Below, in pieces: positions 1 through 10,970 of a DNA stretch of 64,000 nucleotides. Each line of letters opens with the position of its first letter. Positions within the stretch are counted from its first letter, which is position 1. The stretch covers positions 8,670,470 to 8,734,469 of the forward strand of contig NC_031769.1 of NCBI RefSeq assembly GCF_001522545.3. The letters are read 5' to 3'. Both the position numbers and the translations under genes were made by a program. This stretch comes from Parus major (Eukaryota; Chordata; Aves; Passeriformes; Paridae). A model generated the notes under the pieces. The model was not told where the DNA came from and did no database searches. It worked only from the letters and a program-made list of their open reading frames with translations.

Positions 1-1349
1 TGTGAGAGACACAAAAACTGTCCGCCTTTATGTACAAAACGTAACATTTTACAAGCCACACTATTTCCATTAATTTTGAATACCTCCTCAGCTACTGTCT
101 AATTAAACCAGCCTATAATTTTGTTGTTTAGTGATTCAAAGATAACTGAAGTTGCAATTGTGTATCTATCCTTCCTCCTGTTACTTAGTCTTTCAATAGG
201 GTTTCCCTGCTTCAACACTTGGAGGGCCAGCTGCTTGCCTTACCCAGCACCTGAATAACCAGGTTTGGCAGCTTATCAGGAGCACTGCAGTGATTTAATT
301 TGCCTGCTTCAACTTTTATACAGTACTGGCTGTCCTGCCCAAGACATGTCCCTTCTTCACGCAGTTACACAAGAAATACTTGTGTTAGTAGCTAAGTGTA
401 AGGAGTGCTCATGCCTGAGGGAGGGTGATGTAGCATGACAAGTGCTACGCCTCCAGCACTGGGGGAGACTTAGCAGCCAACCTGCTATTTCCCTGATAAT
501 ATGGTTTGTCTGTTTTCCCCTTCTCAAGGTGGCATTTCACTGCACAAACCAGAAAGGGAAGGAAAAAAAAAACCCAAGCCCACCCAAAAAATAGCCATGG
601 GAAAAACTCTTCAAAGTTCACAGGATGAGTAAGGAAGGAGTAAAACCCTGAATGAACTCTCCTGGCTGAACTGGGTTAGGATGAAAAATGCTTCTGCTAA
701 ATGCTGAAAATTTAGGTCAGTGTTGTTTATGTGAAGATATAAACCACTGACATTTGGAGAAGCATGTGAATCAAAGTGATATTTCTGTGTTTTCTCTGAA
801 TCATATTGGGCCACAAGGCCCTTTTATACCGACCAATTTCTCCCCGTTCAAATAAAAGAAAAATAAATTTGAATTGTCATGTCAGCTGTAAGCAGCAACA
901 CGAGTACCGTGCTTTAAAGCCTCGTGGCAGCAGCCCCTGAAATATTCCATATTTTTAAAAAACATTGAGTTAACTGAGTGGCTACTTGGGAAACATATAA
1001 CAGAGGAGAACCAAGTAGGTACAGCTTTGAAAGCTGCCTGCTTCTTTCCTTCCCCCATACAAATACAGGTTGCACTATTTCCCTACAAGAGAAGATGAGG
1101 AAAAAGATAGTGGATGCCTTTCTGGGACCTAATTGATGTTATCCAAAGCACACATCACACCAGATATCCATTACATTTAACACAGCTCAACATAAGGCGA
1201 TTCTGACAAAGCGAATAGGCTCAATCCTATTTCTCTCCAAATCCATGTGAATAGTTTATTATATACAGACCCAGCCTCAGTGATTCATTTTGATAAAATA
1301 CTACTTAGCAGCATCAGAACTGCCTGAGCATTTTGTCTGCCTATACTAG

Positions 1350-1440
1350 GGCTTCCTACTGCTGCCATTGAAACAAATGGCAGAATTCCCATTTACTTCC
1401 ATGGGAGGAGAGCCAAGCTCTTAGAAACCTTTGTTTTTAA
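1350..1440. repeat. Possible degenerate ancient amniote interspersed repeat
   Basis: Contains a block of the kind 'cca-tttacttccatggga-g', which resembles the 'tgacttcaatgggag' core common in old sauropsid interspersed repeats. I cannot name the family. The match is short and could be chance. Confidence 0.22.
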
Positions 1441-2136
1441 GGAAAAACGTTTTTCCTCCCACTCATGACTACAGTTCTCCTGAAAACCCAATGGAACTGT
1501 TTAAGAAGTCAGGTGGTTAGGACTAGGCCCAGAGGTCAGGAACAAAGAATATTAATACAGTCTTGCAATTGAAAAACTGAGCAGCAACCTTGAAGCATTG
1601 TTGTTGTTGTTTTTAAAACAGAAAATGTCATTCTCAGATCTAAATATGAATATTTAAAAATATATATAAATCTGTGAAGAAAAAAGGAAGCACACATTTC
1701 ATTCAGTGTCTGGATTACAGATTCTTATTAAACAAACCGAGCTCATTATAAAATCAATATCAACCACTACACTCCCAGGAGAAATGGCAAAAAAGGTCAC
1801 TCCAAGAAATTCAAACAATTTTCCTGCTGGAAGGGCACGATTTTAATTACAGATACTATTAATTAGAGCTGTCAGTAGGAAGATTGTCCTGTTAATTATC
1901 ACAAATTCAGTTTCAAGTGTAGTTTTGGAACCTGGAGGGCTTTTCAAAAAAATTAAGAATTCCTGTATTCACAATTAATGAAAGAAAAAAAGCCTACCTA
2001 TTGCTTCTGTGCTTTAAATAAGCCAACAGCAAGTCACCTATTAAAATCAAACAAAAATATTTATGGCCACAGTCTCACTGGCCAACAAAACTGATAAACT
2101 GCTGTTTTGTTCACACTTTATCCCAGAGAACACTCC

Positions 2137-2156
2137 TTTTTTTTTTTTTTTTTTTT
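2137..2156. repeat. Poly-T run (20 T)
   Basis: Uninterrupted homopolymer of 20 T followed by ACAG. It reads as poly-A on the minus strand. No retroposed gene body is recognisable next to it, so I treat it as simple sequence. Confidence 0.9.
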
Positions 2157-3391
2157 ACAGGAAATGTTCTTGCTCTCACTCTGTCTTGTTTTGGAAGTCA
2201 TTAAATACAAAGATGTAATTTAAAGATTTTTTTTTAAAGTAAACATTTTTTTTAAGTAAAAACCAAAACCATTCCTGAAGACACTAATTGTTACAGAAAC
2301 ATTAATATTTATCATTCTGTACTTAATTCTCTCTAGACCCAGCCTGTGGAGATATACTTAATACATTACATCTTTAACATCTAAGAGGTACAGACAGACC
2401 CAAACTTTGTGAGGAAATTTGAGTTTATTCCCATAAGACTCTCAGCTGCCAATTTGAATCTATCTCAGCTCCAGGATACAGAAAGGCTAGAATGTCTGAT
2501 CCTAAGCAGGACAAGAAAGTAAAATAAAACTTGACAGAAAAGTGCCATTAGTGAGGCCCTATGGGTGCACAACAGACAGAGATACTACAGAGACAATGTT
2601 TACACATTCTCAGATTCTTTTTCCTGGTCACACTCCAAATATTTTTGGATAGCAGACCACGGCTGTCTGATATATGACCATAACACATGCACTACCACAC
2701 CAATAGCACACCAAGAAATAAGTGCCATATGATCTAAAACAAACTTCAGGAAGATTCAGTGTCTCTCCACCCAACACTTTTGAAACTGAAAGAGAAGGCT
2801 TGAGGTTTCTGATTTATTTCTGAGAAGCTGAGTGCAGTCCTCCAGCATTACTGGATACACATCTGCTATCATTGTTCTCCTAGAACCAGTCCTGGTTTAC
2901 CTCCCATCTATCAGCATTAGATTTCATTTTATCTGAATAATGGCACAAGATGGCAACAGATCGGGTCAAAGGCTCTTTTCATATCAGACCCTGAAGAAGT
3001 CGATTACTCAAAAAGAGAGACATCTTCAGATAACCGTGCAATCCATTCCTCATAAATGTTAAAGATTTTTCGTTATTAATAGTGGCAGGGGTGACAGATT
3101 ATGGATATTAATGTTATTTTTCTGAGAATTTCAATGGCGAGGGCTGCTTTTTTTCTTTTTTTTTTTTTCTTTAATGTTTCTAATTAAGCGCGAATTTACT
3201 GCATCTACAGAATAGCCAAGATTAATAGCCAGTAGTAAAAAGCTGCTACACCGAATCCTCGGGACTATGAATGGAACGGGGGCGGGGGGAAAGCGTCGGA
3301 AACAAACCCACCCCCGCGACTCCCAAGGCGAGCAGGGTCCCCCCGGGGGTCTGCCGGGCAGCGGGGCAGGGCCGGAGGAGGAGAGCTCGGT

Positions 3392-3400
3392 CCTTACCTG
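3392..3400 (-). promoter_or_regulatory. PTPRN2: 5' splice donor of the PTPRN2 transmembrane exon
   Basis: On the minus strand the exon ends in CAG and is followed by GTAAGG, a near-consensus donor. The cut falls after the Gln codon of AAYQ, which keeps phase 0 into the next (downstream) exon encoding the cytoplasmic part. That exon lies outside the window. Confidence 0.9.
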
Positions 3401-3610
3401 GTAAGCAGCGGGCGCATCGGAGCCGGCGTCAGCCCCCAGGGCAGAGAGCTTCTCCTTCAGGCGGTGGTGGGCGCGGTGGCGGAGGCAGTAGGCGACCCCC
3501 GACGCCGCCAGGACCCCGGCGATGCAGGCGAGGGAGAGGAGGGTGAGGAGGAGGAATTTCGCGGACTCTGCCTCTTCCCCGCGCTGCGCGAGCGGCGGGA
3601 CGTTGCTTTT
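3398..3610 (-). CDS. PTPRN2: PTPRN2 (phogrin / IA-2beta) transmembrane exon, partial gene
   Basis: This 71-codon exon is open in phase 0 at both ends. It starts KSNVPPLAQRG, runs through an acidic stretch (GEEAES, residues 12-17), then a hydrophobic helix (residues 19-43, FLLLTLLSLACIAGVL...), and a basic stop-transfer and juxtamembrane segment (RHRAHHRLKEKL, residues 44-55). It ends in SALGADAGSDAPAAYQ. The order SLACI-GVL-ASG, YCLRH, HRLKEKLS-LG and AAYQ is the PTPRN2 signature; the paralogue PTPRN differs at most of these positions. PTPRN2 is a receptor-type, largely catalytically inactive tyrosine-phosphatase-like protein of dense-core secretory vesicles in neuroendocrine cells. This exon anchors it in the vesicle membrane. 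The preceding luminal residues are much less conserved than the helix, as expected. The exon contains no Met, so it is internal. No other exon of the gene was recognised in the window. Confidence 0.93.
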
Positions 3611-3638
3611 CTGCAGGGGAGGAGAGAGAGGCAGCGCC
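3611..3638 (-). promoter_or_regulatory. PTPRN2: 3' splice acceptor of the PTPRN2 transmembrane exon
   Basis: Read on the minus strand, a pyrimidine-rich run (CTCTCTCTCCTCCC) leads into CTGCAG immediately before the first exon base at 3610. Using this AG leaves an exon of exactly 71 codons in the frame that matches PTPRN2. Confidence 0.88.
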
Positions 3639-4089
3639 TGAGTTGCGCGGTCACGGAGCAGCGCGGAGGGGGAATCCCGTCGGGGGGAACACCCGGCAGC
3701 CCTAACTTTCGGCCGGGGAGGGAGGCGAACAGAGGGGCACGGACGGGACCGCCGCCGTGCCCCGCTCCGTGCCCTCCCCTCCGGCGGCTCGCCCTTAACT
3801 ACCGAGAGGCGGAGGCGCTGGATGCGCGCAAGCACCGCGGAGCGCCCCGCGGCTCCGCACCCCCCGCGCACCGCAGCGAGCGCCAGGCGCTGCGAGAGGC
3901 GCAGCGAGAGAAAATCCGGTATTGTTTTTTTTCTTAGTGAAAAATAAAACACAGGAGAAAAAAAGAGAAAAAAAGTAGGTGGCGATCCTTCCTTTTGTCT
4001 GGTGTAGAGGGAAGCGGCTTAAAAAAAAAACCCCGATAGTTCCAAACTCCTTCAGATTACTATTATTTTTGTAGCAATAGGAGAGAATC

Positions 4090-4640
4090 CTTCTAGTGCA
4101 TTTCACTCGTCTCCATGAGCTAAAAAGTTGTACAATAATTTCCCATCATTAGCTTCATTATAAGCTATATTAGCAACAATTAAAAACGCAACATGAAAAT
4201 GAAAAGACCAGGCGCGCAAATTGCAGCAAGACTCATTTGGCCTGCATTCCCCCTTTCACAATTACCAGGGAAATGAATTGAAAAGCACGCCCCTGCCTCA
4301 GTCCTGGTTGCTACAAGACGAGAACAATTAGCAAACTCCTTTCCACCACCTAATTTCGCGTGGTAACAAAATGGATTTTTCCCCATGAATGCCTAGCCGG
4401 CCTATTCATTATCTCTCCTCTATTAGTAATTTTCTGCTCCGTATTCAGCTAGCCAGCTCTTAATTTCCTCCTGTCTTGCAGTGTACACAGTGGCTCTTAT
4501 GTCAGGCCCGGTCCATTTTTATCTTGTAATCATAAAGGCCACCAAAGCAATTATCGCTGGTCTTGACTGTAAAAGCTTGTCATTAATTAGCCTCCTTGCC
4601 TTCAGTGCTGAGGATTAGCCGGGGCTGAGGCTGAGTTAAT
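4090..4640. promoter_or_regulatory. Candidate conserved non-coding element, homeodomain-site rich
   Basis: This is a repeat-free stretch between two CpG-rich blocks. It contains many TAAT-type cores, including TAATTA at 4584-4589, ATTAGCTTCATTATAAGC near 4149 and CAATTAT near 4549, without stretches of simple sequence. It has the texture of vertebrate developmental enhancers. Conservation itself cannot be shown from one sequence. Confidence 0.38.
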
Positions 4641-6480
4641 GGAAATGCAGGTTCAAACTCCCGGATTTTCTTGCCTGGATGCGCCGNNNNNNNNNNNNNN
4701 NNNNNNNNNNNNNNNNNNNNNNNNNNNNNNNNNNNNNNNNNNNNNNNNNNNNNNNNNNNNNNNNNNNNNNNNNNNNNNNNNNNNNNNNNNNNNNNNNNNN
4801 NNNNNNNNNNNNNNNNNNNNNNNNNNNNNNNNNNNNNNNNNNNNNNNNNNNNNNNNNNNNNNNNNNNNNNNNNNNNNNNNNNNNNNNNNNNNNNNNNNNN
4901 NNNNNNNNNNNNNNNNNNNNNNNNNNNNNNNNNNNNNNNNNNNNNNNNNNNNNNNNNNNNNNNNNNNNNNNNNNNNNNNNNNNNNNNNNNNNNNNNNNNC
5001 GGCCCGCACCGGGCGGGGGACACCGGGAGGGGCAGCACCGACGGCAGCCGCCGCGGCCCCGGCGGGGGTAAAGGGCTGCTGCGCTCTGCCATTAGCATCT
5101 CCCTGAAAGGCCCCGTCCCCCCGGGGCCAAGGGTCGCAATCTGCATCTCAATAGGCGGCTCCCGCCGAAGTGCCGGCGCCCCCTCCCCGAGCGCTGCGCC
5201 CCGGGACCTTAATCCTCCTCGCCGCGGTGTTTGTCCCCGCATCAGCCAGGCAGGAACGAGCCCCCTCCCCCAGACTCCCCCGCGGGCCGGCCCCGCTCAT
5301 CGGGCGGCTCGGGCCGCCCCGGCCCCCGGCTGGGCTCAGGGGCAGCGACGGGAAGAAGGAGGCTGGCGGGCAGTTTTGGACACTGCTCCCGAGCCTTTCT
5401 TCTCTGCTATCTCTACCACGGTTTTAAACGATTTTCTTTCTCCGGATGCCGTGTGACTGAGCCGCACCAAGCACACGGGGAAAGGGCTATGCGAGAGAAA
5501 CGATGACAATGATAAGAGCAAAGTGCTGTCAAAAGCTCCGAGTAAACATGCAGAAGAGAAAAGGCGGCAGGCTCTTTCTCCCACTGGAGTTAGAGCGATT
5601 TTAGATGTTGCTTCCAAGTTCGCCAGGCAGTTTTCCTCGCAAAGCCGGGGCTGCCGTCCCCGGAGCTGGCTGCCCTCGACAAAAGAATTGTTCGAAGAGC
5701 CCCCCGCTACCGTATTCTCAGCGTGCAGCTGCACTCGGGAGCCTGAAACACGGGGAAGAGTTAGAAACCTTCCGTGGGGCGGTCGGCATTGCTTACACCT
5801 CGGCAAGCGTCTGCCCTGGGGGAGTCAGCGGAGCCGCGTCCCTTGTGACAGGCTTCGGGCAGGCGAGGGCTTCAAAATCCCCTGCACGTCCAGGGGGAGC
5901 GGTGCCCACGCCTGCCCCGGCCGCCGTGCCCCGGGAGGAGATGGAGGCCCCGCGGCGGGAGGGCAGGGGCGAAGGGCCAGGGGGCACGGCCGCTCCTCGC
6001 TGCCCGCCGGCGCCTGCCGCGTCCGAGCAGCCGAAGGGGAAGGGAGAGGGGCTCTCCGCCGGCCCTTGTCCCACTCCTTTCCTCCCTCCCGCCCCACGGG
6101 GAGCGGCTCCAGAGTCGCGGCCGTAGGAAGACTCCGCTCTCCCCTCCCTGCCTGCGGGGGGCTGGTGCTTCGGACCACCTCGGCCAGCCCCCAGGCCGCC
6201 CCGGGAAACACCGCGGGACGAGCTGCTGATGCCCCTTGCGCCGTCCCGCAGGAGCCGCCGGGTGCGGCCGACGGCGAAGTTCCATCGCCCGGCTCCGGCT
6301 CCAACTCCGCATCAGCGGCATCCCCGGGCCCCGGGCTGGAAACACCCGCAACCTCAAAGGGTAGCCCGGCCCGGTCCCCCCAGGTACTTCCCATCAGGAC
6401 AGAGCCCCCACGGTCCCCACGGCGGTTGGAGGAACCCGCTGCCCTTTCATCCTGCTCGATGCCTGACCAAACATCGCATT
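4640..6480. promoter_or_regulatory. Intronic CpG island B
   Basis: Dense CpG and very high GC from about 4670 to 6480, interrupted by an assembly gap. The long open frames here, including one of 325 codons on the plus strand (5523-6500), are rich in Pro, Arg, Gly, Ala and Ser. They overlap equally long frames on the other strand and match no family I know. I read them as GC-driven artefacts. No CCAAT or TATA arrangement was found, so this may be a CpG-island promoter or enhancer of unknown direction. Confidence 0.75.
4687..4999. other. Assembly gap (313 N)
   Basis: Run of N bases at the left edge of CpG island B. The flanks are extremely GC-rich, a common cause of sequencing drop-out. Confidence 0.99.
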
Positions 6481-6499
6481 ATGAAACGGGTAAAAATTA

Positions 6500-9400
6500 A
6501 TCCGACGTGTTAGTTACCAGCTCCCTCCCTCCTCCCACCTCTCTCCCCCAGCCGCCCCCGCTGCCTCTAGCCAGGAGCACAGATTTCTCCACCTCGCCTA
6601 ACCCCCTGATTCTTCCCTGCAATAAGGCCCCAGCCTGAAACGGAGCCCAGGGTTAATTAGAGGCGTCCTGTCAGCCTTGACTTGAAATTGAAAGAAAAGT
6701 GTTTAAATATTTATGAATTTGACATTTACAGTCGGATGTCTTTTAAAGCAGAACACCTCTCCCTGTGCTGGTTGGGGCTGCCATGGTGCATGTGCCATGG
6801 TGCGTGTGCCTGGGGTGGAAGGGGAACAATAGCTGTTGCATAACAAGAAAAACAAATTACCTCCCCACCCAAGGCTTAACAAATAAATAGACCACATAAA
6901 TTACACGCAATTAAATATTAAACTCAGCTCCATGTAACTATGCATTTTTTAAACTTCACATAACAGAATATATTGACATTCCTCTGAATGATTTTCTCCT
7001 TTGAAAAGTGTGGAATATCAATTAAGTCCCAATGAAGGAAAAACAAGTAATTCCTAAATGAATGGCTTGGAAAGTGAATCTGAATGAAGAGGCTTTGGAG
7101 GTGTTCATCCAGTCTTGCTTTGAAACAGTCTGACTTAGCTTAAATGCTAGAAGGCAAAGAACAACAGTACACCTAACACACACAGTGTTTACTTGAAGTA
7201 CACTCTTTCTGTGAGAGTCTGTGGGTTTTTTAAGAGGAAAGAAAATGCTTAGGGTCTGATCTCATGTAGGCTTTCCTGGTCCCTCGACAGAACACATTTT
7301 ATATACACCCAAAAGTGAGTCATTAACTGGAGCAGCCATAACACTGGAGTCACAAATCACTGTTCTAATCAAAGAGCAGCATCCCGTTCCGCGGTGTCAT
7401 CCCATGATGCAGCAGAACAGCCGACATTTCAAACGAATTCCAGGCAAATGTCAGTAAATATTTAATGTACGCTTTCATGTAAATAAGTTCTCACACCTAT
7501 GCTGGAAGTGTGGGAGAAAGTCTTTGTAAGAGCAGAGGAGCTCCCCATGCAGTGATGTAGAAGCTCACCATCCAGATGCCTCAGCAGAATTACACTTCAT
7601 TATTTACTTTAGGACACAGGGCATGATTCTGGTCCTTGCAAAACTCTAACTGAAGTTGAGGTTTTGTTTTGCTTCATAAATTTAAAAATATTTAAACCCC
7701 AATTTGCCGGTTACTGCACCTGACCACTCTTACAGTTAGCAATGGAAAAATCACTATAATTAATTTTTAAACAACTCAACATTTTAATTTTTTCAGTTCT
7801 TGCATGCTTCAATTTTTACATTTATATTACACAGTTCTGTTTCTGAACAACAATAAAAAATTAAGATTTCTTAGTAAATATGGGCAAAAAGAGGAACTTC
7901 AGAGTATGATTTGTTTCAAAATATTAGAACGTTAAGAAACTCAAGAGGTGCTATTTTTAATTTAGAATTCACTATAGAATCTAATAAATGAGAGAAGTGA
8001 GGCGGAAATAATCATGTATTAATTCTGTGCATTACAAAATCTTTTCAGAAGCTATTATCAGAGCAAGAGGCATTGTGGTTTGGATTCAGGGTGGGAGAAA
8101 TCCTTTGTGCAACTGAAAGCTATTGTTCCTCAGTGCAGATGAAATTGTACTTGCAAATATGCCATTCAAGGAGGGAAAAAAGTACCTAGGCAGAAAAAAA
8201 GAATTCTACAAGAAAATCATTAGTCTTAAAAATAAAGTTCACTAAAATAAGTTTTGGTTCATTGTTTGGTTGTTTTCTAAGGAATATCCTGTGTTAACAG
8301 TTGCAGCCACTGACATTACAAGAAAATATATGTGTATTATTTTCTTATATAGAAAGCATGAAGAAAGGGATGTGTGTGGGTGTGTATATATATAATATGT
8401 GTGTGTGTGTTCATATATATATATACACATATACACACATCCATGATTGTCTGCTCATTTATATAAATCTAAACTTAAATTCACTTCTAGTAATTTTCCT
8501 CTCCCAGAGGTTATCCGAGACATAGGTTGATACACTCTGCTGGTTAAGTTTGATAGGTTACTAGAAAACCAGAGAAACACTTTACGTCAGGAGGAGCCTG
8601 GCTACCATAATCTGTCCCCAGGAAAGCTACAGAGAAGATTTTTAAACTTTTCATAAAGTAAGAAAACAAAACAGAAGGGAAAGCAGCATCTCCCTCAGTT
8701 TTGGTTGATGTGTCTCCTCCCATGCTGTGCTTCCAGTCAGGGTAGGCTAGGGCAGCAGGGCCTGGGGATGTTCACCTTTTGTGCATGTAACACTCCCCGT
8801 GTTCAGCACTGCACTCCCAAGCTGTTTGGTCCAGGCTACTTGTTGGTGTTTTAAGGTACTATCTTTAGATTTACTGAGAGATTTCTGTGGCCTCTACCTT
8901 CTGCCTCCCTGTTCACACCCCCTCCTTCTCTCCCTGGAAAGCTCACCTGATGCTAGGATCACTTTCAGCAAATGTCAGTTCATCACCTGAAACGAGGTCA
9001 ATTTAATGCTTTTACTCGGGAGGATGAAATCGGATGGGAAGGTACTTTTTGCTTCTTTAAGGGGTCGGAAAGATTAGACAAATCGACAAACACAAAAGGC
9101 AGATGGATTTCTGGGAAATGCAGCTTATTCAAATCACTGAGAAAGGTCACTGCAAAAGCCACAGATCTATTCATCTGTGGGGGTACAATGATCTTTCCAC
9201 AACCTTCAACACCACAAAGCACTCTGGAGCATCTCTATACCTTTTAGTAGGATTAATACCATGAACAATGACTGAATACAATCAAGAATTCACTGAGTTC
9301 AAAGATCCCTTGATCAATGGTAGATATTTTCTTCTGGCATCCTAAAGGCAAACAGAAGTGAAGTTTCTGGTTAGAGTTACAAGAAATTAGAGCTATTAAT

Positions 9401-9650
9401 CTGAATCCCACTACAAGGTGATGCTGAAATGCCAGAATGGCCAAGCAATCCTGAAGAAGTTTGTGGCATGGAAGTAATAAGGTTGTGAAAGAGGGAATTC
9501 AATGAGCTTCAAGATTTTCATGAGGATCTGGGCATGTTTTTAAGTCAGCAGTTCGATAAAGAGTAAGGCACAAAAGCCTAGAGCATCGCTGAGACAGTAT
9601 AGGGATGACACACAACTCAGGAAACCGGACAGCCACATCCATGCCTGTGG
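6500..9650. other. AT-rich non-coding stretch between the two CpG islands
   Basis: No exon-like or gene-like sequence recognised. It contains a short tandem duplication of a TGCCATGGTG unit at 6779-6812 and a TG/TA/CA alternating tract at 8371-8440. The remainder is ordinary AT-rich intron-type DNA. Confidence 0.6.
8371..8440. repeat. Alternating TG / TA / CA microsatellite tract
   Basis: About 70 bp of TG repeats passing through TA repeats into CA repeats, with small interruptions. The arrangement is roughly self-complementary. Confidence 0.9.
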
Positions 9651-10292
9651 AAGAGGTAGTGAGTTGGAGATGGAGGAGCGTGGCCCATCCTGTCCGAAGC
9701 CGCACAGTGCACCTCTGAGGTGGCAGCAAGAAGAGGAGGGCGCGGAGACGGTGAAGAAACCACGGTGAAGAAACTTCGATCCCCGTCTCTAAGGGCTCGG
9801 GGGCAGTTAGGGCAAAGCATCAGAGTGGGTGCACCAGGAAGCAGGTTTCCTCCGCAGCCTGGCTTTGTTAGTCAGAGTAAAACCGTGAAAGAGAGGGACT
9901 CGGCAGGTCTAAGTCAAAGTGTCAGTCCGAGCCAAGCGGACGGTCAGCGATAGCCTAGCTCAATCAAGTATCGTCAGCTAGCAAGAGAAACACGAGCCGC
10001 AACGCCAGCGCTGATCTAATGCTGATGCTGAAGGCACATAATTCAGGGATTAGATAAGGCGCCCTTACAGCCGAGTGCCAGCAAGCGAGCCGGCTCTCGG
10101 TAACGCGGGCAAACGCCGGCGGATCCGTCGGCGGAGCAGCCGCCCCGTCTCACAGGGAGCCGGGCCGGGCCCCGTGGCCGTCCCCGCCCGGGGACGGGGC
10201 TTGGCGGCCGCACGCCCGCACCCACCGCGGGGTCCCGTCCCCGGGCCCCGCACTGGGAACACGTCCTCGCCCCGCCGGGCCCGCTGCCCCCT

Positions 10293-10495
10293 NNNNNNNN
10301 NNNNNNNNNNNNNNNNNNNNNNNNNNNNNNNNNNNNNNNNNNNNNNNNNNNNNNNNNNNNNNNNNNNNNNNNNNNNNNNNNNNNNNNNNNNNNNNNNNNN
10401 NNNNNNNNNNNNNNNNNNNNNNNNNNNNNNNNNNNNNNNNNNNNNNNNNNNNNNNNNNNNNNNNNNNNNNNNNNNNNNNNNNNNNNNNNNNNNNN
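10293..10495. other. Assembly gap (203 N)
   Basis: Run of N bases inside CpG island C, about 100-300 bp downstream of the predicted end of the minus-strand first exon. It may hide a splice donor or coding start. Confidence 0.99.
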
Positions 10496-10598
10496 CCGCC
10501 CCCGCACCCCACGCCGCGCACAAGGCTCTCCCGAGTCCCGGCCGGGCCGCCTCGAGAGATGCGGGCGCTCCCCCCACCCCGTCCTCCGCCGCATGTAC

Positions 10599-10842
10599 CT
10601 GCTGCCGGCGTGCCGGGACGGGCCCCTCTCTGCGAGGGCTCGGCGCACCTCGGCGGGCTCCAGCAATCTTCCTCCGATGCCAAAACTTCCCCCACTCCCC
10701 CCCCGCCCCTCCTCAGCGCAGACAAAGGCGGCGGCCAGCACAGTCGCCCCTCGCAGCCCGCAGCCGCCTCCCGGCGCGGTGCGGCGGGGGCAGGCGGCGG
10801 CCCCGGGCGGCCCGGTGGTCCCCGCGGGGCGCGGGCGGAGGA
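10599..10842 (-). ncRNA. Hypothetical first exon (5' untranslated) of a minus-strand transcript
   Basis: Downstream of the candidate promoter, about 244 GC-rich bases run to GCAGCAG/GTACATG, a usable but weak splice donor at 10599/10598. No ATG occurs on the minus strand in this interval. If it is spliced to the PTPRN2 transmembrane exon, which also lacks Met, translation would have to begin farther downstream. It could equally be the start of an independent long non-coding RNA. The exon end is uncertain because of the nearby gap. Confidence 0.22.
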
Positions 10843-10970
10843 TGCCGGCGCGCCCCGGCGCTGCCCTCCTTATATCGGGTTGCTCGCAGCCCCTGCCGAC
10901 TGCCGCACATGGCCCATCCACCGGTTGCTATAGCGATGCCTCCCCTCCACATGTTGCTGGCAGCAATTGG
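10842..10970 (-). promoter_or_regulatory. Candidate minus-strand promoter: CCAAT, X-box, TATA
   Basis: Read on the minus strand, there is a CCAAT box (AGCCAATTG, core 10966-10970). About 30 bp on is an RFX-type X-box-like palindrome (CATCGCTATAGCAACC, 10923-10938). About 50 bp further is GATATAAGG (10868-10876), a TATA-like box. Standard spacing puts the transcription start near 10842. The order and spacing are those of a focused RNA polymerase II promoter inside a CpG island, pointing toward the PTPRN2 transmembrane exon. Individually each motif is short; the ordered cluster is what makes the call. Confidence 0.5.

Larger units (their letters stand above)
1..3397 (-). other. PTPRN2: PTPRN2 intron downstream of the transmembrane exon (partial)
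   Basis: AT-rich sequence with no recognisable exon on either strand. The expected next exon, encoding the start of the cytoplasmic domain, was not seen, so the intron extends beyond the left edge. It holds a 20-base T run (2137-2156) and a possible ancient repeat fragment near 1350-1440. The open frames here are short and of ordinary composition. Confidence 0.7.
3270..3910. promoter_or_regulatory. CpG-rich block surrounding the PTPRN2 transmembrane exon
   Basis: GC content and CpG density rise sharply at about 3270 and fall again at about 3910, where T-rich sequence begins. The block covers the exon and about 300 bp of the upstream intron. It may be an exonic CpG island or simply GC-rich exon context; no TATA or CCAAT arrangement was seen. 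Open frames in this block on both strands look like GC-rich shadows apart from the PTPRN2 exon. Confidence 0.7.

Noticed and set aside
1..3397. A miR-153 hairpin, which lies in a PTPRN2 intron in other vertebrates
   Set aside because: I looked for the mature miR-153 sequence on both strands and did not see it. In other species it lies nearer the 3' end of the gene, outside this window.
3611..3952. In-frame upstream extension of the PTPRN2 exon to an ATG at 3952
   Set aside because: The frame is open only because the region is GC-rich. A strong acceptor (CTCTCTCCTCCCCTGCAG) lies exactly at the exon boundary, and the extension has no PTPRN2 similarity.
4583..5456. Several open frames across the first gap
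   Set aside because: Most of their length is N bases, so they carry no real evidence of coding.
5523..6500. Plus-strand open frame of 325 codons in CpG island B
   Set aside because: Composition is Pro/Arg/Gly/Ala/Ser-rich, long frames of similar length exist on the opposite strand, there is no domain or splice structure, and GC-rich DNA lacks stop codons by chance.
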